In this document: one piece after another, positions 12,001-21,360 of the stretch | Layout: each line of letters starts with the position of its first letter | How positions within the stretch are numbered: position 1 is the stretch's first letter | Origin: Saturnia japonica | Taxonomy: Eukaryota; Arthropoda; Insecta; Lepidoptera; Saturniidae | DNA length: 64,000 nt | Assembly: GCA_033032175.1 (NCBI GenBank) | Contig: CM065321.1 | Coordinates: forward strand, 15,956,501-16,020,500 | Direction: 5' to 3' | The notes under the pieces: generated by a model | Database searches by the model: none | Seen by the model: only the letters and a program-made list of their open reading frames with translations | Told to the model about the DNA's origin: nothing | Translations under genes and position numbers: made by a program

Positions 12001-14665
12001 AAGCTAGTGAATAATGCTAAGTAGATTTTCGGACTTATGTTCCGGAACACATTGAATTTCTACATTATGATCTCTTGCTTGTTGTTCCATTTCGTTGAGT
12101 TTAGCATTCATATTATTGACTTGAACAATTATTCGAGTATTTTCAGCTGTCAGTGTTGATAATGAGTCACTATTTTCCTTGTTTATTTTTACTTGATCAT
12201 CAGTAAAATTGGAAAAAAAATCCACGGATTTGGTAATTTCATCAAGTTCTTAACGCATTGTGGAAAAGTTGGAGTTTAATTCTCTTATATCTTGCTGCAC
12301 TTTGATCAAAGTAGAGTTAAATTTGTCCAAACTTACTTGCTGACTTTTAAATTTATCATTCATATCCATATGCAGTTTGCGTATCTCTTGTAAGATAGCA
12401 TCTTGTGAGCATATTGATGATGGAGGAGAAATTGTGAGTGAGCCAGTATCAGCCGTAAGGTCAACCTGACTCCTGCTATGAATGGGTGTATTGCTATTAT
12501 TCCCACCTTTAGGTTGAGCAGAAATGCAAGTTGGACATATCCACTTAGAGCGTAATATTTTTGATTCGCCATATTTTACACAATCTTGGTGATAGGAATT
12601 ATTGCAGTTACAGTTTGTGCATTTAATGCGCTTTTGGTTAACTATTATGTTGTTGTTACATACTGAACATTGAAACATTGTACCGGTGTACGTAGCGCTT
12701 TAATATCGTATTTTCTTAACAACGAAGATAAATAAACATACACTAACTTGCGATTCCTTGCTAATATTGTTCCATAGGTCTTTTCTCGTTTCATGTGTAC
12801 AGCACTGAATCGCACTAGATAACACTATCAACGTATTAAACCTCGTATTAAGTTTACGTTCGCGCACTTTTTATGTAATTTCAGTTTATCTTAGACACCA
12901 AAATATATTTATTTTTAAGTACAATTGTAAGTAAAAAACTCAAGATGCGAGAGACATATGTGGGTTTTAAAGCAAACCAACCAAATTGGGCTAATTTCAA
13001 CGTTATAGGGAGTTTATCGTTATAAAGGATAACGTTATAAAGAGTTTACACTGTATTATTAATTAATATTAACAAGTTTGAGGATCTATGCTTTAACCCA
13101 ATCTTAGGATATTTACCCTAATTGAAGGATGCATCATTTACCTTCAGTAAAAGCACAAGCTATTTGTAGGATTTAAATACCGAACTGATAATCATGTTGA
13201 TAACAAAAAATACTTTATTTATGGTGACCAGGGCCTGTCAATATCCTGTGCTTATTATCAATGTCTAAAATGTACTTCAAGTACCTATTCTTAAGTACTA
13301 CAAACACTGTAGTTTACTCACACATACAAAGCTTATCTCTCAGAAAGTGTCAATAAACAATAATATTAAAATAGAATACTTCCCCTTCCTTTAAAAACAA
13401 TGATGTATGTAAAGTACAAGAATCTAGTATTTTCTGAATGTTTTGGAAAGCAAATCAGAAAATGAGTGATAAAAGAAATAAATCTACAAGATGACCATAG
13501 GATGGAGGAACTTAAGTATGAGCACATTATAGTGAAGAACGGTACAATGAGTTTGTTTGAATTTTGTTTCTATGACTATTAAAAAATTGTTCACGTAAAA
13601 TGCAATAGCGTTTTACAACCCACAGGTATAACAATATTCTTGTTAAATTAAACTGACACATGGTATATTACTTATTTAAAATATACCTATATTTTTTATC
13701 TCATTTTATTTATTATGATAAATGGAATGTATACCTCATCTTCATTCTCCTCCAACTCTTTTCATTCTCTTCTGTTTTTTCTTTGTTCTCCTTCTCAAAG
13801 TTCTCCTGCTCTTTCTTGATTTTCTGTGTGTCTTCAGTGGTCAGTGGTGTCTGGGGGAAGAATCGACCGAGAATATCTACTTTCTCAACTTTTGCTTCTT
13901 TGGCTTTGTCTCCTATAACACAAATATGGAGACAGCATTACTACTATTTTTAATTCAATGTAGCTGCAGTGATACAAACTCATCAGTTTAATAAACTTCA
14001 AAGTTTTTCATAATGTATATAACAGCATAATGTAATTATATAAAATCTAATCTATTATATGTTATATTGTAAATGTGAAAGTATGTTTGTTTGAATGTTT
14101 TTCTATTAATCACACCCAAACAGCTGGATCAATTCAAATACAATTTGGCATATGACTGATTATGTTATGGAATACAAAATAGGATAATTTTTTTATCGTC
14201 CAGCAAAGCAAAGCATAATTTATATTATTAAAAAGATATGAGAAGCCCTGTCAGGATTTTTTATTGGTAATTTTTGGCGATAACGTAGAGAATACTAAAA
14301 CTTAGAATAATTAAAAAAGTTGAAATAATATGTTTAAAGTAAAATCAAATAAAAAGAATTATATAGAAAATAAATAACAATGGAAAAACAAGTGTCTTTC
14401 ATAAAAAATTATACGATTTTGTATTAACGTAAGCAAAGATAAAATTGATACAGCATTTTTCGTGATTTTACTGTTCGTAGTCAGAAAATAATTATAAAAT
14501 TTATTTCTAAGTTATAAAAAACTAACCTATATTTTCTGCCGAATAAAATCTCGGCGCATTTGCTGTGAGGAACCATATTTTCGGCCTTGAAAAACTTTGA
14601 GTCTGCAGCTTAATAGTTTTACAACAAGTACTTCTCGTCATAAATAACACTTTCCTTAAATACAT
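66..14665 (-). CDS. Tim50: TIM50, mitochondrial import inner membrane translocase subunit (3' part outside the window)
   Basis: Receptor subunit of the TIM23 complex in the mitochondrial inner membrane; it takes presequence proteins from the outer-membrane TOM complex. Exons on the minus strand are 14665-14527, 13912-13735, 5005-4834, 3442-3309, 1200-975 and 189-66, and the phase closes at every junction. Exon 1 gives an Arg/Lys-rich, acid-free start typical of a matrix presequence. Exon 2 is charged and Glu/Lys-rich. Exon 3 carries one membrane segment (about residues 107-125), followed by the conserved DEFSHLP stretch. Exons 4-6 form the FCP1/SCP-like phosphatase fold: [47 protein letters not shown] and WKGADDD. 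The DxDxT catalytic motif is absent, as in other TIM50 proteins, so it is a receptor rather than a phosphatase. About 324 codons are visible; the C-terminal tail lies left of position 66. Intron 2 (8.7 kb) is swollen by nested transposons. Confidence 0.95.
190..974. other. TIM50 intron 5, no further feature recognised
   Basis: This 785-bp AT-rich stretch lies between a donor at 974-973 and an acceptor at 191-190 on the minus strand. I see no coding exon, clear repeat end or RNA gene in it. Confidence 0.7.
1318..1839. mobile_element. MITE with long terminal inverted repeats and TA target site
   Basis: The two ends are inverted copies of each other over more than 30 bp: ctatttccatttctttattt at 1318 and its complement ending at 1839, with one mismatch further in (cacgatgacag versus ctcgatgacag). 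TA flanks both sides (1316-1317 and 1840-1841), as expected for Tc1/mariner-superfamily insertion. The 522-bp interior has no coding capacity. It lies in TIM50 intron 4. Confidence 0.75.
2070..2155 (+). repeat. Half copy of a foldback element
   Basis: The segment resembles the left half of the palindromic elements at 41269 and 41971: a 'gtccaatggag' start, then 'gagctgtgcaaatt' and 'ccaatagaattgcat'. The inverted right half is not preserved. Confidence 0.5.
2232..2555 (+). repeat. LINE 3'-end/SINE-like dispersed repeat
   Basis: It shares ggcatgacagcgg..., tctcggtgatagccgtt, tgtgcttaccatcag and tttgccaagctactataa with copies near 45057 and 62185. Those copies carry the end of a LINE ORF2 just upstream. 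The first half (tgcaccttgctgagtaacgaac, gaccaccatgcatgtggtg) is matched by the inverted copy at 53262-53475. It lies in TIM50 intron 4. Confidence 0.65.
3060..3200 (-). repeat. Tail of the 'ctagctgtgcccg' dispersed repeat, inverted
   Basis: The segment attaataaaactaaagtgtttgtttg, then tttttactaaatgtatatgaaa and aaaaaacccattttaaaaat, is the reverse complement of the last ~130 bp of the repeat whose long copies are at 44327 and 62704. Confidence 0.6.
3443..4833. repeat. TIM50 intron 3 with a long dispersed repeat at about 4088-4620
   Basis: The right part matches repeat family A, whose longest copy here is 53574-54160: gtgccccaaggtttcaccc, tctcctaaactatgtgtgcaa, gggcaaagttt, ttgtctttatgatgaagtaa, gatagcctatactattcctcg in the same order. 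The left part (3443-4087) has no recognised feature. Confidence 0.6.
5490..5556. repeat. ATT/TTA microsatellite
   Basis: An imperfect run of ATT, TTA and ATA triplets directly abuts the left end of the Tigger-like element in TIM50 intron 2. Confidence 0.8.
6475..8100 (-). mobile_element. PIF/Harbinger-like element nested in the Tigger-like element
   Basis: The ends are inverted repeats of about 45 bp with a few mismatches (cacccatattctaa at 6475, its complement ending at 8100, then tttcctcgaaacttcctc on both sides). TTA flanks it at 6472-6474 and 8101-8103, the classic Harbinger 3-bp target duplication. Removing the element plus one TTA re-opens the Tigger reading frame, which shows it came later. 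The interior keeps only a short transposase fragment. Confidence 0.85.
7643..7828 (-). pseudogene. Harbinger transposase N-terminal fragment
   Basis: About 61 codons read toward lower coordinates. [20 protein letters not shown] resembles the start of HARBI1-type nucleases, where N-P-x-E-x-Y-D/F-x-x-x-F-x-x-R-x-R-F-x-K is typical. The catalytic DDE domain is absent. It lies inside the 6475-8100 element. Confidence 0.65.
8450..8490. repeat. 20-bp direct duplication
   Basis: 'taatagagaatggcgtatcg' occurs twice in tandem in Tigger-like sequence, just left of the LINE tail. Confidence 0.8.
8714..11545 (-). pseudogene. LINE ORF2: endonuclease and reverse transcriptase, frameshifted
   Basis: It reads from the conserved [12 protein letters not shown] start (near 11545) through ITETWLN and the endonuclease core, where the usual GDFN is GNFN. 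A single-base shift in the A-run near 10800 changes frame. The RT part follows ([25 protein letters not shown]), then a second disruption at a TAA-repeat near 9720. Beyond it come [11 protein letters not shown], a small deletion just after, and the MYADDLKLY catalytic motif at about 9544. The C-terminal region continues to the stop near 8714. The catalytic GDFN change and the frameshifts make it inactive. Confidence 0.85.
11599..12678 (-). pseudogene. LINE ORF1: PHD-type zinc finger plus coiled coil, two in-frame stops
   Basis: It starts at 12678 with a Cys/His finger ([26 protein letters not shown]) of the PHD type found in CR1-group ORF1 proteins. A helical, Asn/Gln/Lys-rich region with heptad character follows, then an RRM-like/C-terminal region ([23 protein letters not shown]). 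The frame is one continuous 360-codon reading except for a TAA near 12253 and a TAG near 12006. It is probably a nucleic-acid chaperone of the LINE particle when intact. Confidence 0.75.
13054..13734. other. Rest of TIM50 intron 2, nothing recognised
   Basis: AT-rich sequence between the right end of the Tigger-like element and exon 2. No coding or repeat feature stands out. Confidence 0.6.
14050..14235 (+). repeat. Helitron-like 'attataaatgtgaaag' repeat
   Basis: In TIM50 intron 1. The segment attgtaaatgtgaaagtatgtttg...cagctggatcaattc resembles a common lepidopteran dispersed repeat and the copy at 24300. Its class is not clear from this copy alone. Confidence 0.45.
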
Positions 14666-15554
14666 TTTATTTCAGTTAAAAAATCACATTCACAACAAAT
14701 GAACAATTGTCATTTGAAACTCATTTGACTTTTGACAAAAGTAATAATCAGGGTGACCACATGTACCCTGTAATTACGCGATCGTACACTTTAAAATCTG
14801 CCAAATCCTTCGAAAGAACACTAAAGAAAATGTCAAACTTATTAAATTATACCTACTTCTTGATAACTTAAAAAAAAACAATTTTACCTCTTGGTTTCAT
14901 TTATTTGTTAATTATGTCTATGGTATAGATATCCGCTATAATAACGCTTATTTTGTAAAGATTTCAACCAGCTTCTTATTCGTACGCTTGAAATCAGTTG
15001 TATAATATTTTAAGCATCATTTGTATCAATATTTTATAATTTAATAAGATTTAAGTAATGTATTGGGAACACCAGAAAATCGCAAGCTCGGTTATAAAAT
15101 TCAGTCTTTTATTTCAAGGTTCTGATAATATGCAAAAATTACTACTTTTGCCCAATCCTGCCAAATAATAATGTCAAATTGCAAAAGCGGAATCTGCCTA
15201 ATTTCAAATAAGCACAATAATCCTGCCCAAATATCAGGAACCTGCCATACATGGTCACACTGATTACTTTTTTCTACTGACGTTAGTGACATTCCATCAT
15301 ATATGCCAAGATGTTTTACGGACTGGGCGACCCCAGGTTCTTGAATTTTTGAATGAGAGGATAGGGATGAAATTAAATAGCTAGAGTAACGCAATTTTCA
15401 AAATTTCACCAAACCTTAATTAAGGTTACATTTTGTGTTTTTGGAATTTTCAATTTTCATTCTTTTTCCAAAATTAAGTAGATTTACTTACCAAGGTAGT
15501 TAAGTGTTTTAAACAGGAACACAGTTTATGAAATAACACAGTTTTTATCAACGT
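14666..15554. other. TIM50 upstream region, no gene recognised
   Basis: This is the 5' flank of TIM50. The TIM50 promoter should lie in the first few hundred bases above 14665, but I see no confident TATA or initiator. The only longer open frames are low-complexity and match no family I know. Confidence 0.6.
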
Positions 15555-18095
15555 GTCCCCAATCAGAATTGTATACTAGTGGGGGACACTAACATAGATA
15601 TAAGTTGTACAAATAATACTGTCAGATCGTACCTTAATAGCTTATATGGTCTTGGCTTTGAATGTTGTATTTCACAGTTTACCAGAATTGAGTCAAATAT
15701 AAACGGTATATCGAAATCGTGTATTGATCATTTATTCATTCGTGACGCGAGTGAGTGAGATACACTTGGGCGTTCAATACAGACAGCTGTCGTTCGTGAC
15801 TCACTGGCGGATCATTTTTTAATCGGTTTATCGCTTATCAGCTCAAATCGTGTGAATGAGAGTAAAGTTGTATATAAGTTAAATAACGATAAAGTTAAAA
15901 ATGAATTGAGTCTGATTAATTAGAGCCCTGCATTTGGTTGTGGTGACCCGAATTAATTAATGGATTTTATTGTTAACCAGTTTCAGTCTATTTATAAAAA
16001 ATCTACCTATCAAACTAAAATTAATTTATTCAAAAAACAGAAATTTAATTATTTAAGTGAGAAATTAATTGAAATGTGTAGTATAAAGCAAAATCTATTA
16101 AAAATTTTCTTAAATTATACAAGCAATAAACAAAATGAGTTAATTTACAAAAAATATAGAAATAGGACAAATATGATGATCTGTAAAACTAGAAATAATT
16201 CAATCAAAAAGAAAATTTGTGATAGTTTTAAGAACCCGAAAAAAATGTGGGAAATTATAAATAGACTGACTGGAAGAATTGTTAAAACTATTGATGAAGT
16301 ACTACTTAAATCTTTTAAATTACCAGCTAAAATACTTTCGAATATTTTTGTTAGTGATTTCGATAAAAATGTTAAAAATGTAATGAACACATGTAGTGAA
16401 CCGTTACTGAATGAACTTACATACATAAACTCACCAAGCTTGTCTCTAAGACTTAAAAAAGCTAATGAAGAAGTATTACATAAAATTATAAAAAATATAC
16501 ATTACAAAAAAAGTCCAGGATATGATAAAATTAGGGCTAAAGATATAAAATATATCTCAGAAAAAATGGCCCCAGTACTCACACATTTAATAAATTTATG
16601 TATCACTAGATCAATATATCCAGATAGGATTAAGATAGGACTAATTAGACCAGTTTCGAAAAGGGGTAGTTATAATGATACAAATAACTTTAGACCTATT
16701 ACAATTTTGTCATGCATTGATAAAATTTTAGAAAAGTATTATATTTTGGTAGTTTAATAAATAATTTTCTGTCAAGTAATAACATAGTGAATAACAGACA
16801 ATTCGGTTTTCAAAAAAATAAAAGTACGTCACAGTTATTGTCCTTATTTACAGATGAAATAAATGACCATTTAGATAACAGAAAATATATTCTTGCTGTT
16901 ATGGTTGATTTCAGCAAAGCATTTGACACATTGAACCTTAAGACACTGTATAAAAAAATGGAGCAGAGTGGTATACAGGGACCGATGTTGGAACTCTTTA
17001 AAAGTTATCACATAAATAGATTTAATTCAGTCACCATAGCTGGTGAACATAGTAGCCAGATACCTACATATCAAGGCACGGCCCAAGGATCCGTCCTGGG
17101 ACCGACAGAATACTTATTATATGTAAACGATATGTGCAATATATTTCAACATGGTTCGGTATATCAGTTTGCTGATGACACATGTATAATCGCTGCTCAC
17201 AGTGATTTCAATACACTACAAGGTATGATTCAGGAGGATTTTGATATGTTGAGTAAGTGGGCTCACGATTTAGGTCTATCCATTAACTACAGTAAAACTA
17301 AGCTAATGTTTATACATTCACCATATAAAAAAATTAACTACCTACCTAAGATTGTCGCTCATGAGCACAACTGCATGCACTTAAACAATACCTCATGCAC
17401 ATGTTCGTACCTTGACGTAGTGGAAGATCATACATATCTTGGGCTTAAAATAGATCATAAATTTAATTGGGGTCCACATGTTGGCAAGGTATGTTGTAAA
17501 CTTAGAGCTGTGCTGTCAAAATTGTGCATACTTAAACATAAAGTTTCTTATAACACATTGAGGCTCTTGTATATGTCATTGGCTGATTCAGCGATCAATT
17601 ATGGACTAGCTAGCTATGGACGTAAATATATGACTTATTTGAAGGATATTTATAATTTACAAATAAGGTTATTGAAAACCATTGTTCCGTTAAAAATGAA
17701 CTATAAATACAAAGATAACTATCATTATTTATTTAATTATTGTAAAGTTCTGAGCATTATCGATAAATTGGATTTGGCAATTGTAACTCAATACAGTAAC
17801 TGTGAGTGGAACTTAAATAGGATAGTAAGACCCGTGACCTTACGTAATCTGGTATATCTTCCTACATTTGAAATACCTAAATGTAACAACGTGTACGGTG
17901 AGAGGGTTTGGAGATGCATTCTGCCCAGTGCGCTAAATAAATTACCTAAAGCTATAGTCGATAAGCTTGTTTAAAATTTAGTTATTTAAGTAGGTAGTAT
18001 AACTCCTTTTCTATAAAATCTTTTTAGTTAAGATTAGAGTTAAGGATACGTGTAATTTTTTTTTGTGCTAATTTTGGTAATAAACAGATGATTTT
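15555..18095 (+). mobile_element. 5'-truncated LINE with endonuclease end and full RT domain, decayed
   Basis: It opens inside the endonuclease (CILVGDTNID at about 15570, then IDHLFIRDASE) and continues through the reverse transcriptase to a stop at 17974. A 3' untranslated segment follows, ending near aataaacagatgattttc. Two in-frame stops lie before 15960 and a frameshift near 16757-16787. The family is of the CR1/Jockey group by motif order; the exact clade is not assigned. Confidence 0.85.
15570..17974 (+). pseudogene. LINE ORF2 (endonuclease C-terminus and reverse transcriptase) with stops and a frameshift
   Basis: Three readable blocks can be seen. 15570-15930 is the endonuclease end with in-frame stops. 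15960-16757 is the RT N-terminal part (KSPGYDKIRAKDI, NNFRPITILSCIDKILEK). 16787-17974 holds the RT core in one frame: QFGFQKNKSTSQ, MVDFSKAFDTLN, TAQGSVLGPTEYLLYVNDM and the catalytic FADDTCII. The thumb and C-terminal region follow (HTYLGLKIDHKFNW, NKLPKAIVDKLV). The block at 16787-17974 is 395 codons without interruption. The missing endonuclease start and the upstream breaks make this copy dead. Confidence 0.85.
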
Positions 18096-18107
18096 CTTCT
18101 TTTTTTT

Positions 18108-18275
18108 TTTCGTGCAATCGTTTTTCATAAAATTTTACTAAACTAAAACCGAAAATTTTCATAAAATTCAGCAACTTTTTCACGAACACTTTAAAAGTGC
18201 GTTTATTTTCTAATCTTTGAGATATTTTCGAGATTCAAAGCGTTTTCTGAAGGTACAAACGATTGCACAACAAAC
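18108..18275. repeat. Small inverted-repeat element
   Basis: Gtgcaatcgttttt at about 18113 faces its complement (aaacgattgcac) at about 18258. The interior is AT-rich. It may be a short MITE; no target duplication is clear. Confidence 0.45.
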
Positions 18276-18420
18276 CCAGTTTACAGATTTCCTATATTTT
18301 GTAAATTAAACCTGTTATAATTTTCCAATTTTTGAACATGCTGTAACTTTTTTGGCTTTGGAGATAAATAAAAATTAAAAGAAGTACAAACGTGTACAAG
18401 CGATTTAGAATTTTAATATC

Positions 18421-18590
18421 CCTTCTTCTTCTTCTTCCTAACTTGGCAACATTTCATCTTTATTGAAGACCATTACTGCCATTATCGAGTGAATTAAAGT
18501 GTCATGTGTTAAGACGATTTAGTATCCTAACAAGGTGGTGGCTCCCATGTTAGAACTTTCTAGGAAGATTTTTCTAGGACACTTCATAGT
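18421..18590 (-). repeat. SINE-like repeat with (GAA)n tail, minus strand
   Basis: The reverse complement carries the same blocks as the copies at 21712 and 52833: 'agttctaac...gggagccaccacc', 'gttaggatact', 'ggcagtaatggtcttca', 'ttgccaagttagg' and then GAA repeats. Only part of the 5' section is retained. Confidence 0.65.
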
Positions 18591-18708
18591 CTGTTGGGCA
18601 AAAGCTTGTTTCCGAGTGAGCACGACATATAGGCGATTTCAAACATTGTGAAATGGTCATCTATATTATTTTCCCACGAAACTGTCAATATATTTACATA
18701 CTAGCTGT

Positions 18709-18816
18709 GCCCCAAGGTTTCACCCGTGTTAATTTTATCCGACAAACGCCGCAACGCTAACGCACCCGTGGAGCATATCATAATTGTTCCTTCTGCACGT
18801 ACATATTATTTTAATA
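18709..18816 (+). repeat. Family A dispersed repeat, left part
   Basis: Ctgtgccccaaggtttcacc to tattattttaa matches the start of family A (compare 58182 and 53574). The copy stops where the mariner element begins and resumes at about 19822. Confidence 0.7.
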
Positions 18817-19816
18817 CAAGGTGTCCAGAAAGGGTATCGGGTATTTGTAAATTCAATGAAACAAAAATTATTTGTATGCAATAAAAAAGTTTATTGTTTA
18901 TTATTAGCATATGAATTGGAGAATTATTTGGAAAAGATGATGTTATCCAAATGATGACCGTTACGTTGCTGGCACTCTTCTAAACGGAAACGAAGATTGG
19001 CGATAACACGTTGACACATAGCTATTGATATTGCTGCCATTTCTGACCTGATGTTTTGCTTTAACTGGGTTAGATTCGTCGGATTGTTTTGATAAACCTT
19101 ACTTTTAAGGTATCCCCATGCAAAATAGTCAAGCGGGCTAAGGTCGGGGCTTCTGGGAGGCCAGTTGATGTTACCCCTTTGCGAAATGACTTTATTAGGG
19201 AATAATTCGTTAACAACTTCCATTGAGTCATTTGAGGTATGGCAAGTGGCCCCATCTTGTTGGAACCACGTTCTTGAGTTAAAACCTGCAAACTCCTGCA
19301 ACTCTGGGACCAAAAAATTTCGCAACATATCGCAATAACGGTCACCATTCACATTAATTGCTCGGCCTCGTTGATCTTCATGAAAATAAAGACCAATTAT
19401 GCCTTTAGCAGACATAGCGGCCCAAACAACGACCTTTGGGCTATGCAGGGGTCGTTCATGCTTTCGTCTCAGATTCTCCACTGCCCAGTACCGACAATTC
19501 TGCTTATTAACATGACCATTCAGGTGAAAATTTGCTTCGTCACTGAACAGTATGTTGTTAAATCGCTGCAGCATTTCGTTCGCAAAATTCAGTCGATTAG
19601 CATAGTCCGTATCCTTCAATTCTTGAACCAATTGAATTTTATAGGCTTTTAGATGTAAGTCTTTCTTTAAAATCGAATGTAAAGACGATTTTTTGATGTT
19701 CAACGGTTGGCTTCGCTTTCGGATGGATAAAGACGGATTTTGACGAACCGACGCCTCAACTTCTTCAATTGTTTCTTCATCGCGAACTGAACGAGGACGA
19801 CCAGAGTCAAACAAAC
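18817..19816 (-). mobile_element. rosa-like (DD41D) mariner-superfamily element, 5'-truncated
   Basis: The 3' end is caaggtgtccagaaagg at 18817, preceded by TA. The transposase reads rightward-to-leftward and lacks its first residues. The right boundary has lost the element's 5' end together with about 55 bp of the surrounding family A repeat, so this is an insertion plus deletion rather than a clean insertion. Confidence 0.75.
18924..19814 (-). pseudogene. rosa-type (DD41D) transposase, N-terminus missing
   Basis: The visible part is uninterrupted (about 296 codons). It includes a helix-turn-helix end (GRPRSVRDEETIEEVEASVR, IRKRSQPLNIKKSSLHSIL) and the catalytic signature LFSDEANFHLNG, WFQQDGATCHTS and SPDLSPLDYFAWGYL. 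I count 41 residues between the second and third catalytic Asp, the DD41D spacing of the rosa group. The paired-type DNA-binding start, normally another ~50 residues, is cut off at 19814. The uninterrupted frame suggests a fairly recent loss of the 5' end. Confidence 0.8.
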
Positions 19817-19821
19817 TCTAG

Positions 19822-20260
19822 AGGGCAAAATTTAACTCCATAAATTTGTCTTTATGATGATGTAACTTTTGTTCGCAAAGATTAATATACCATACGTAAA
19901 AATTATGCTCATAAATCACTTTTTAATTTTGAACAAATGTTTTTCACAAATTACCTTATTGTGGCTTATGTATAAGAGGTAGGTATATGCGATCGCAGAC
20001 TTTTTTAAATATACTAAATAATAATATTTTTATAGGGCATTCTGTTTACGTATCATTAGTCATTACACCCGCGCACGCAGATAAATCAGTTTGGGAGAGA
20101 TTCCTTTTCCCACTTAGATAACAAAAGTCAATATTTAAGGCTAGCTGAGGATTGTAGCCTAATGTTAGATAGCCTATGCTATTCCTCGTGTATCTGGCTA
20201 TCATATAAAATAGGATTTTTCGAATCCGACTGGCAGCTCCAAAGATTTTGGTGAATAAAC
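19822..20260 (+). repeat. Family A dispersed repeat, right part
   Basis: Gggcaaaatttaactcc, ttgtctttatgatgatgtaa, cttattgtggcttatgtata and gatagcctatgctattcctcg follow in the same order as in 53574-54160. It is the continuation of 18709-18816 across the mariner. Confidence 0.7.
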
Positions 20261-20284
20261 AAACAAAAAAACTGTTCTGCTTTA

Positions 20285-20425
20285 TTATATAATACAGTTA
20301 ATAAAATTGAAGTGTCTGTTTGTAATGTCTAAATTACAGTTTTTTCCTAAATGCATACGAACGTACATATATACGATACCTATAACAAAAAGCCAATTTT
20401 TTAAATTTTTGTCTGTCAATCTGTC
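20285..20425 (-). repeat. Tail of family B dispersed repeat, inverted
   Basis: Taataaaattgaagtgtctg to ttttgtctgtcaatctgtctg is the reverse complement of the end of the family B copies at 44327 and 62704. Confidence 0.65.
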
Positions 20426-21056
20426 TGTTTGTTCAATTGGCGGGCGTGATAATGAATAGCGGTGCGGGGCGGGTAAGCAGGCGGTGATATTTTATTGATA
20501 ATTATCGTTTTGTAGACAATTGATAGTAATTGTTATTATCGCTATATCATAAAACAAAATTCCCCATCGTGTCTGTCAGTCTCTCTGAAATCTGAACGTA
20601 ATAAACAACAAAAATGAACAGATTTTCATACGATTCTGATTAATGGATGGAGTAATTCACGAGGAAGGAATAATGCAATAAGATTTTATGTAGATTGGTT
20701 TAAATATGATGATGATTGTTGAAGATGTCGCAACAAATAATGCTGTTGAAGCTCGTGTTTGCTCTTGCTTTGCTTTATTTTAGCTTACAGCGTAAGTACT
20801 TCAAAGTTTCGATAATGGTCAGTACCCATTAAATTTTAAATAAAATTATGAAATTGAGAAACGTGGCTTGTAATTTGTTCTCCAGCTCTAATATTGTTAA
20901 AAATTATAAAGTATGTAATATATGAAAAATGTTTTTAGACATGGCATGCGAACAAAAGTAACTACATCATAAAGACAATTTTATGAATTAAAATTTTTCC
21001 GTTTGTATGTTATTTGGACACATATTCTGGGATATAATGAAAAATTAATGGTATAT
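20426..21056. other. Intergenic, one dispersed repeat fragment
   Basis: The stretch at about 20560-20710 (gtctgtcagtctctctg ... ggatggagtaattcacgaggaagg) resembles a dispersed repeat also seen in part at about 41070-41175. No coding sequence is recognised. Confidence 0.45.
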
Positions 21057-21360
21057 TACGCACCGAGGTAGAAAAGTAGAACATTCACTCCAGCGTGAAT
21101 GGTTGTCACCCGAGCCGAAAGCAAGGGTGACAATCGCGGGTGGGGATGTCCTACTTTTCTCCCTAGGTGCGTTTACAATTTTTTTCTTAACCGGGATGAA
21201 AAGTTTATATATGTACTCTTTATATATAAACACGCATTTGCTAGGTTACCGGGAGATAAAGTAAAGTACGCGCATGCAACATTTGCCATCTCACCGGGAG
21301 AGAATCGGGTACTTTTGTCCCGCGTGACAGGGAGTAAAAGTGAACTTTTCATCCCGGAGG
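21057..21360. repeat. Two adjoining palindromic segments
   Basis: First palindrome: cgcaccgaggtagaaaagtag (21059) faces cctacttttctccctaggtgcg (ending 21172). An inner hairpin, ggttgtcacccgagcc / gggtgacaatcgcgg, lies at its centre. Second: accgggatgaaaagttta (21189) faces aacttttcatcccgg (ending 21357). The interior is GC-richer than its surroundings. There are no long conserved coding frames. It resembles a foldback MITE pair of unknown family. Confidence 0.6.

Larger units (their letters stand above)
8505..12900 (-). mobile_element. CR1/Jockey-group LINE, near full length but decayed
   Basis: A two-ORF non-LTR retrotransposon lies on the minus strand inside the Tigger-like element. Its 3' end is the T-rich tract attttatttatttatttttatttt at about 8505-8545, the complement of an A-rich tail. 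ORF1 (PHD-type finger plus coiled coil) lies at 12678-11599, ORF2 (endonuclease then reverse transcriptase) at about 11545-8714. Several stops and frameshifts make it non-functional. The 5' limit is approximate; I could not find a convincing target duplication. Confidence 0.85.
5557..13053 (-). mobile_element. Tigger/pogo-like DNA transposon carrying two later insertions
   Basis: The termini are perfect inverted repeats of about 21 bp (cagtgtaaactctttataac at 5557, its complement ending at 13053). Both are flanked by TA (5555-5556, 13054-13055), the target of pogo/Tc1 elements. Sub-terminal cgttata...gagtt motifs recur at both ends. Without the Harbinger element (6475-8100) and the LINE (about 8505-12900), roughly 1.5 kb remains. 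It encodes the N-terminal helix-turn-helix part of a CENP-B-like transposase and a C-terminal tail, but not the DDE core. This is therefore an internally deleted, non-autonomous copy in TIM50 intron 2. Confidence 0.85.

Noticed and set aside
15101..15394. Minus-strand open frame of about 97 codons
   Set aside because: No family motif and no splice context. It looks like chance in AT-rich sequence.
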